This document shows positions 40,045 to 49,000 of a stretch of 64,000 nucleotides of DNA, in pieces. The notes beneath the pieces are model-generated. The model did not search any database. It was given only the letters and a program-made list of their open reading frames with translations, and was not told where the DNA came from. The stretch spans positions 2,170,001 through 2,234,000 of the forward strand of contig NC_085073.1 of NCBI RefSeq assembly GCF_963662255.1. The letters are read 5' to 3'. Origin of the DNA: Cinclus cinclus (taxonomy: Eukaryota; Chordata; Aves; Passeriformes; Cinclidae). Positions within the stretch are counted from its first letter, which is position 1. Every line of letters starts with the position of its first letter. Position numbers and translations under genes: made by a program.

Positions 40045-43000
40045 CCAGCCCTACCACAGCACATACCTAAGATTCTTTAAATACAGAAAAGCCCAAATGT
40101 GTGGCAGGCATTGGTCAAGGCAGACCTGCACGTTTTGGAAAAGGAGTTCAGCTCTTGAATGCACGTGGGAGACAGAATCCTAGGATGGTTTGGTTTGGAA
40201 GGGACCTTAAAGCTCATCCAGTTCCGGCCCTGCCATGGGCAGGGACACCTTCCACTATCCCAAGCTGCTCCAAGCCCATCCGACCTTGGACACTTCCAGG
40301 GATGCAGCAGCCACAGCTGCACTGGACAACTGGATGACAGCTGCTTCTTCCAGATCCAACAGACCTACTCAGCTGCTGCTGCCCAACAAAAAGGCTGCAA
40401 AAATTAGAAACTTCCAAATTTACAGCAATTAGTACTTCAAAACAAAAGGCTGTGCTGGCCAAGCTGCAGAGGGACCAGCGTGGGTCAAAAGACATTGAAG
40501 TTTTCTTGTAGCGAACCCAAAGGAAGGACAGTGAGGGACTGGAGCATGGCCAGAGACAGGAACAGAGCAGAAGAAGGGGCTGGAGCACCAGGAGAGGCTG
40601 AGAGAGCTGGGAAAGGGGCTCAGCCTGGAGAAAAGGAGGCTCAGGGGGGCCCTTGTGGCTCTGCACAACTCCCTGACAGGAGGGGACAGCCAGGGGGGTC
40701 GGGCTGTGCTCCAGGGAACAGGGACAGGAACAGAGGGAACGGCCTCAGGCTGTGCTAGAGGAGATTTAGATTGGATATTGGCAAAATTTCTTCACAGAAA
40801 AGGGTTGTCAGGCACTGGCACAGGTTGCCAGGGCACTGATGGAGTCACTGTCCCTGCAAGTGTTCAAAAGTCCTGTGCATGTGGCATCTGGGGACGTGGT
40901 TTAGTGGTGACCATGGTGGCTGGGCCGACTGTTGGACACAGTGATCTTACAGCTCTTTGATTTTCAAGCTCTGCTGCTGCTGCTGGGTCCATTCCCCTGG
41001 GTCACCTGCAGCTGGCAACAAAAAGTACATTCATGGGGAGGTGGGGAAGGTGAAAGCTGTTTGGAGACTCTTTGGAAAAGGACAAAATAAAGGTATTTTT
41101 ATTTCATGTCATCAGAACAGCTTTGTTGGCTTAAGAGCTCACTGTGTTTACAGTGCCAGCAGTCAGCAAAGGGACAGCCTCTGTGATTGCAGAAAAATTA
41201 TCACCACTGCAAAATCATTCTGAGCCTTTCATTTAACACTTCACAGAAGGGACAGTGGTTCCTCAAGAACAAAATCTTTCAGAGAGGCATTACCAGCAGC
41301 CTGAGTTCTGCTACTCTTCAGAATTAAAGAGCACACAAGAAATGGCAGGTTTTGGCACAGAGCTCATTTGCTGGGACCCAAAGCAAATTTCAACACTTAA
41401 TTTAACAATATGCAACCACTTGGAAATAATTAACACTAAGATTTAAAATAGTACATTTCCAATAATCACCCAGAGGAAACAGGTTAGAAGGGCAGGGATG
41501 GGGAGCTAAGAAAAACATTTCTTCAGCTTTAAATTCAACCCTAGTCCAAGGATTTGGTTTGTTCTTTTTTTGTGTTTTTTAAAAGTAAATCTAATTATAA
41601 AATTAAGTGTTAAAAGCAGAGATAACTTTGTGCTGGTCAAGGAACACCAGGAAGTAAGGTTTGAGAGGTATTAGAGGCACAAGAATCCCTGGGCATCCCA
41701 CTCCTCATATTTGTTCCTCCAGAGGAGGTATTTAATGCCACAGCCTCAAAGTACATCATGAACCTCTACAGTCATTTCTTTAATGGAAAAAAAAAGGATG
41801 CAAATATGAGAAAAGAAAGTCTGATATTAGCAAGGCTGAAAAAAAGTCTGAACAGTCATCTCTCACTTCGAGGTATTTTTAGCCATGCTGGAGCCCAGGC
41901 GGGGCAGTGCTGGTTTCTCCAGGTGTTGTGGCCAATGGGGCCACCTGTCCCCCCATGGGCTGAGCCCTAGGGGTGACACAGCACAGGGAGGGGGTCATAT
42001 CGAGGGACAAGAGCAGCCAGATACCACCTCGGTTCTGTACTCTGAGCTGTTTCCTCAGCCCAGGGAAAAGTCATGGAACGGTTTGGGTTGGAAGGGACAT
42101 CAAAGCCAATCTCGTTCCTGGACACCTTCCACTATCCCAGGTTGCTCCAAACCCTCTTTGACCTGGCCTTGGACACTTCCAGGGATCCAGGGACAGCCAC
42201 AGCTGCTCTGGGCACCCTGTGCCAGGACCTGCCCACCCTCCCAGGGAACAATTCCTTCCCAATATCCCATCCAGCCCTGCCCTCTGGCAGTGGAAACCAT
42301 TGCCTGTGTCCTGTCCCTCCATCCCTTGTCCAAAGTCCTGATCTCCTGAGACAGGCAGGACCAAGTGGGTTCATTCCAGCAGCAGCAGCTCCAGAGGGTC
42401 TCTCCAGAGCTGGAAGTGTTATCAGAGAACAACTCACTCAGCAGGGCACATCCCACAAAGCAACCTGGGACGCAGCACCCATCTCCTCAATTTATTCAAG
42501 ACAACACTTCACACAGTTTTGTCTTTGGTACAGCAAAACAACAATCTCAAAGGTCCTCAAGCCACTGAATGTGGCAGCTTCACCCTCTTGGTGGCCACAC
42601 AGGGAGTCCCCAAGGACACCTGGGACAGTCACTGCCTCCCACAGCAAGACCACTTAAACCAGGGATGCAAAAGCCAGGATACCCTGAGCTGGCCTGCACA
42701 AACCCATCATTCCCATCCCTCTGTGGCCAGAATCACCGACAGTCCCACCCACTCTGGTTAAAACAGCAAAGAGCATCAAGGTCTGTGATACATTTTCCTA
42801 AGAGGAAATCACACCACTGGCACATTTCTCCCATAACTTAGGAAAGAATGTGAGAATCCCAACTGGTTGGATTGGCCAGGACAGGCAGAGGACAAAGACT
42901 GGCACCCAAAATACACCCTGACCCCGCAGCCTCTCATGCACAGGCTGGAAGGAGTCTCACCATTTGACAATCTGGATATTCAATGTTTGGGTTCTTTGGA

Positions 43001-46000
43001 GATCATTCTATTCCCCCTCTCATTTTAACAATAAAGTTACTCCTCAAAATGCAAGAAAAGTGGAAATTCTGTTTGGGGAAAAAACCAAAACAAAACAAAC
43101 TTAATAGAGACTTGTCTTTTACTCTGAAAAAAAGCCTGGCAACAATTTCCACATCGCCTGTGCTGGATAAAACTAAAGATCTACTCAAAAATGCAATTAG
43201 CAGAACAAATCTTCTTTTCAAAGAAGAAAAAAAAAAGTATTTAAATATTTCAAGTATTCTGGTGACTTCTCTCTATTCAACTTCACCTTGAAAACTTACT
43301 TCAACCAGTACAGTCACAAGCAGCAACACCCACTAGTCCTTAATTTTCCAGCCTTTCTCTGGCATGCTCCAGATAAGTTATCTTCTCAACACCTGTCTTA
43401 TTCTTTAACTAGTGTAGGTGAAAAAAAATCCCGCTTAAAACAAGAAAAAAGAAAAAGAAAACCCAACCAAAACCCAACTATTTCAACTTAATCTCAATTG
43501 GACATTTGGAAAACAAAGTTAAAAGCTAAAGAAAAGCACCTTTCAAGCTGCATTACATTAAAATAGTACAGCTGTGATGTATGAAAGGCTAAAAGCAAAA
43601 TTTAAGTTGTTTTTAAAACCTGTCTGGCTTTAAACAATCCAAAATCTGGAATTAAAACTCTGCAGCTCCTTTAGATCTCGGACACCTGCAGCTCCACAGC
43701 CACTTTTAACCACAGAACCCAACACCACCAGCCCAGTCCTCTCTTCAATAAAAGTCAAAAATCCACATGGAAATTAAAACCCTGGTAAACCAAACCCACC
43801 AAAGCCAATGTGAGCTTCTTGCAGGCTCCCCACATGCCAGCAGCAGATGCCCCAGGACCCAGGGCTGCTGTTCAATGAATGGTGAACACGTGAAAGCCTC
43901 CCTGGAGAAGTCGCTTCTCTCCAGCTGCTCCTTCCCAGCCGCACCCCCCAAACCTCGACCTCACCCCGCAGGACGCCAAAAACTTCAAAAAGAGTTACCT
44001 GAGCTGCCCGGGGTCAATAAACACTGCAGGTATTTGTTCATGCCGGAGCCTCCCGGTGCTGCCGAGACAGCGGGGCAGGGGCCGCGGGCAGCCCGCGGTG
44101 GCCGGGTGCTGACACAGCACTTTGCGGGAGCCGGGGCAGGACCTGCCCGAGTCCCGCCTTCACCCTCGTGTGCTCCCAGCTCGCTGGGCTTCAGGGTGTC
44201 CGCAAGGGCTTCCCGAACCCGTTCCTCCTTCCTAGCGCTGCTGCCCTCACCTTGCGGGAGTTTGTGACCTCCTCCTCCTCCTCTTCCTGTCCCCACTCCC
44301 CACCTGCAGCTGCTGTTGGCTTGCTCTGAGCTGCACACATTGGTGGTTCCCCGAACATCCATCCGCGGCCGTGCTGTGCCCCCGGCCCGACCCAGACCCC
44401 TGCAGCTCTCTCTGTGCCAGCAGGGAGGAGGTGGCAGGGCTGGGACACAGCCTGGCCCTGCCTGTCGCTGCCTGCCCAAACCCACGTGAGACACCCGCCT
44501 CGCCCAGCACCGGGAACACGCTCCGGGAAACCCGGGATTAGGGAATTGGGAGATTAAAAACATAAATTAGAGGAAGTGTTCAAATGTCAGGGAAGACATC
44601 ACACAGAGGAGCCCAGGACTCGCCAGCACTGGCACAACTCCAGCTGTGCCAAACCCAGAGTCCTGCTGGCCTGGCGGGGATCTGCTCCCACCTCCTGCTC
44701 TTCACACATCTGGAACTGCCCCACCTGGGGTGACTCGGATTGGGGGTGGAATGTCCCCACAGCCGCAGAAAGACCAAACATGGGAAGTGTCCTGTGAACC
44801 CACACTGAAATCCCAGCACAAAGGACACCTGCCCCAACTGACAGTGCAGGGAAATCACCACAAATCCCAAACTGCTGAATATAATACATCCCGACCTCAC
44901 CACCAACTGACTTTCCACTCTTCATTTCAAAACTTGGTTAAAAATAAAATCCAATGGTGGCAATTTGGTAAATATTCTCTAAACACAAATGTGGGGGGAA
45001 AAAAGCAGAATTGATGCCCCTTCCCAGTTCACGGACTGGCGCACCCAGCACTGAACACCTGCTTTGCTCTGTCAGTAAAATGATACTGAAAACACTTCAT
45101 GGGTTTCCACTTCTGCTGTAGCAAATACAGTAATAAAAGCTCTCTGCTGAGATGATCTTGCACAACATCAATTCCAGGAAAGAAAATGCACTGGGAAAGG
45201 CCTTTTTTTCATCCCTTCTATACCCAGCGTGAACATGGCCTGCAATGCGAGTCACACCAAGGCTCTAAATCCCAGCCTGTGCTGAGGCTGCTCCCACCAA
45301 ACAGGGACAGCCCCTCAGCAAAGTGCTGCGTGAGGAACCTGACAATGGCTCTGACCCTGTGTTGACATGTGGGGTTAAAGCTGGGTTTTAACTTTTAAAG
45401 AGCCTCTTTAGGTTCTACCAAGTATCACAGAACCATAGAATATCCTGAGTGGGAAGGGACCCTCAGGGATCATCAGTGCAGCCCCTGTCCCTGCCCAGAC
45501 ACCCCAACAATCCCACCCTGAGCATCCCTGAGAGCGGTGTCCAAACGCTCCTGGAGCTCTGGCAGCCTTGGGGCCGGGACCATTCCCTGGGGAGCCTGGG
45601 CAGTGCCCAGCACCCTCGGGGGGATCATCCTGTGTCGCTGCTTTTTGGTAGAAGAAGGGAGAAGTGAAGTGCCTCCCTGCACCAGTGACAGGATCCAGGG
45701 TTCAAGCTGGGGAGATAAACCCAAGGATTTCTCCACACTTGACCTGAGCCTAACTGTTGCAGCAGCTCAGTGTGTCAATCACACAGAGCAGCAGAACTCT
45801 GTCCCTGACACCTTACACAGATTTGATCCAGGTCTAAGCTGCAAAGCTTTGTACACCAACATAGAAAATCCACACAACAAGAAAACTGCTCCACAAGCTT
45901 TGGACCACATCAGAAAACTGCTGAGAAGCTCCGTACACTCCACTGCAGAACAAAGTACTTCAGGCAGAGTGCTGAAAATCTGGCTGGCTCTCCCCATCCC

Positions 46001-49000
46001 ACAAGAACACAAGGATCAGGACCTGAGGGAGTGACCAGAGCTGTGTCAGGGCTTGGGCTGGAGCTCAGGGAAAGGTTCTTCTTTCCCCCGAGGGTGCTGG
46101 GCACTGCCCAGGCTCCCCAGGGAATGGTCCCGGCCCCAAGGCTGCCAGAGCTCCAGGAGCGTTTGGACACCGCTCTCAGGGATGCTCAGGGTGGGATTGC
46201 TGGGGTGTCTGGGCAGGGACAGGGGCCGGACTCAATGATCCCTGTGAGTCCATTCCAGCTCTGGACATTCCAGGATTCTGTGATCAGTGCAGACAAAACA
46301 ACTCAGAGCTCCAGAACTGGAAGCAGCTTTCCTCTCTGGGTTCAAAAACATCCACCTTCAAAACACCCCTGACAGCATCAAACCAGGGCTGCCTACCTTA
46401 AGATATTTATGAAGAGCTGTATTATGCCTCTTTTATGTCTTTCAGCATACTCAGGATCTCGACTTTAAAGAGAGACCTATTTTTCCCCTCAACAGCTCTT
46501 GAAAAGACGCTTTTAGGACTGAAGGCAGCTCTTCCCTCCTCCTTAGAGCGCACGCTTTCAAAGCACTTCACACACATTCAATAATCTTTTCATCCTGCTC
46601 TGAAGCAGGTGGGTTTTAGTCATCTCAGAGATGGAAAAAGCACTTCAGCCAAGTCAGGATGAGAATTTGCAATCTCCAGATTCCCAGTCCTGGACAGAAA
46701 ACTCCATCAGCCTCAGTGCTCAGCACAGAATTCTCACAAACCTCCAAGGCACCCACAATCTGTTACCACACAGGCAGATCCCAGCAATAAATCATGGGAA
46801 TAGCTTCCCACACCAAGCATTCCATGCTTCAGATCCCAGTTCAAACGTGCCCCTCACTCTACATGTTTGTATTTATGGACCTGCTTCCAGACAGGAAGGA
46901 AAAGGAATGCCTGACACATCACAGCAGCAGTCAGGGAAAACTCAGTCCTCCTGCTCCTGCAGATCTCCAAGGGGCATAGAGGGCTCTGCACCACTGTCCC
47001 TCAGTGCCTGGGAGCACACGAGCACTGTGTATGAAAAACAGGGATCATGGTATTAACACCTGAACCTTGGCAAGTCTGCAGAGGTGAGGGTGGGCAAAAA
47101 AGAAAAAAAGGGGGAACAGTGCTACATCCCACTAATTCCTCTTTCCACATCTTCTCTGCTTCATCTCACACGTCCCCCCTCCCAGAACCTGCCAGGGCCA
47201 GCTCCACTCACAATTTCCAAAAGCTCCTTTCAAAGCTACAAAATTGCACCAAGAGTTTTGGGGTTCCTGCCAATCCTCCAGTGATCCTCAAACATCAAAG
47301 CCAGTCCCAGCCTCGAATCAATATGCTTAGCAGGCTGCTCCTTTAGATGTTATCCTTTTTTTCTAGACACCCTCCCAGAAAACACCAATCTGTGCTGTAG
47401 CTCTTGGTGTATAAATCCACCCGCCTTGGCAAAAACTGAGGCTTTTAAAGCTTCTCTATGGAGTGATGTGATTAAATAGGTCAGATCTGCCCATGTGCAT
47501 GGTTAGGAGGCTACTTCAAAACAAGACAGGCAGTTCCCCTGGCACGGAGCAAGCCCTGGGGGATGGAGAACATGCTCCCAGAAGATGGTTGCCTGGTTCC
47601 GGCTGAGCTACTACACCCTCTAGTGTAAATCCGACAGATCCTTCCAGGGGACAAGAGTCTCAGGCAGGCAGGGAAATGGCAGGAGCACTTCAACCAGAAT
47701 CCTTCCCAGGAAGCTGAGCCAAACACTGCAAAATAACTGCAAAAGTGTCTCCTGCTCCTACAGTAATCAGGAACATTTTGTGATCAGCTGGAGACTGCTC
47801 TAAAAGCCTGAGACTGCAGCAGGTCCATTGCTCATCTCCCATTTCTCAATGGGAATCAGAGAATCCCAGACTGATCTGGGTTGGAAGGGACCTTGAAGCC
47901 CATCCAGTGCCACCCCTGCCATGGCAGGGACACCTTCCACTGTCCCAGGCTGATCCAACCCCAATGTCCAACCTGGCCTGGGACACTGCCAGGGATCCAG
48001 GGGCAGCCACAGCTGCTCTGGGCACCCTGTGCCAGGGCCTGCCCACCCTCCCAGGGAACAATTCCTAATTCCCAATATCCCATCCAGCCCTGCCCTCTGG
48101 CAGTGGGAAGCCATTCCCTGTGTCCTGTCCCTCCATCCCTTGTCCCCATTCCCTCTCCAGCTCTCCTGGAGCCCCTTCAGGCCCTGCAAGGGGCTCTCAG
48201 GTCTCCCTGGAGCCTTCTCTTCTGCAGGTGAGCACCCCCAGCTCTCCCAGCCTGTCCCCAGAGCAGAGGGGCTCCAGCCCTTAGAGCATCTCCACGGCCT
48301 CCTCTGGACTGGCTCCAGCAGCTCCACATCCTTCTCTTGTTCAAGGCCCCCAACCTGCAGGCAGCTCTGCAGGTGGGAGTCAACACAGAATCAACATTAA
48401 AAAATGGTTGGAGGCAAACCCTGTGCTGAGACAGAACTCATAGATCCCTGTTATGCCAGCTGTGCCATGTGCTGGATGCCAAGAGTTTGGGAAAGAGGCA
48501 GGAGCAGGCTCTGTGCTGGCTGCAGGGAGCAGGAGGCAGTGCCTGGAGCTCAGACTCATGATGCTGCTTCTTTCACAAGAAACTTCCCCTTGAGAAACCA
48601 GGCCCACACAGTGGGTTGTACTTACCAAAAATCCCCACTCTTCTCTAAGTGCTGTGGATTAGGCTGGATATTAAGAAAAATTTCTTCACAGAAAAAGATG
48701 TGAAGCACTGGAAGGGACTGCCTGGGGCAGTGGTGGAGTCCCCAGTCCTGCAAGTGTCCAAACAACATGTGAATGTGGCTCTGGAGAACATGGTTTAGTG
48801 GTGACCAATATGGTTGAAGGTTGGATTTTATGAACTTGGAGAACTTTTCCAACCTTAACAATTCCATGACTGTAAATAAGCTCCTACTCCCAAAATTCAG
48901 GCTGCTTCTCCTGTGTCTCTAACATGCCCAGGCTAAGTCTAGCAAGGCACTAGGGTATTTTCCTAGCCCTTTACACTCAGCTTACATCAACCTTGCAGCC

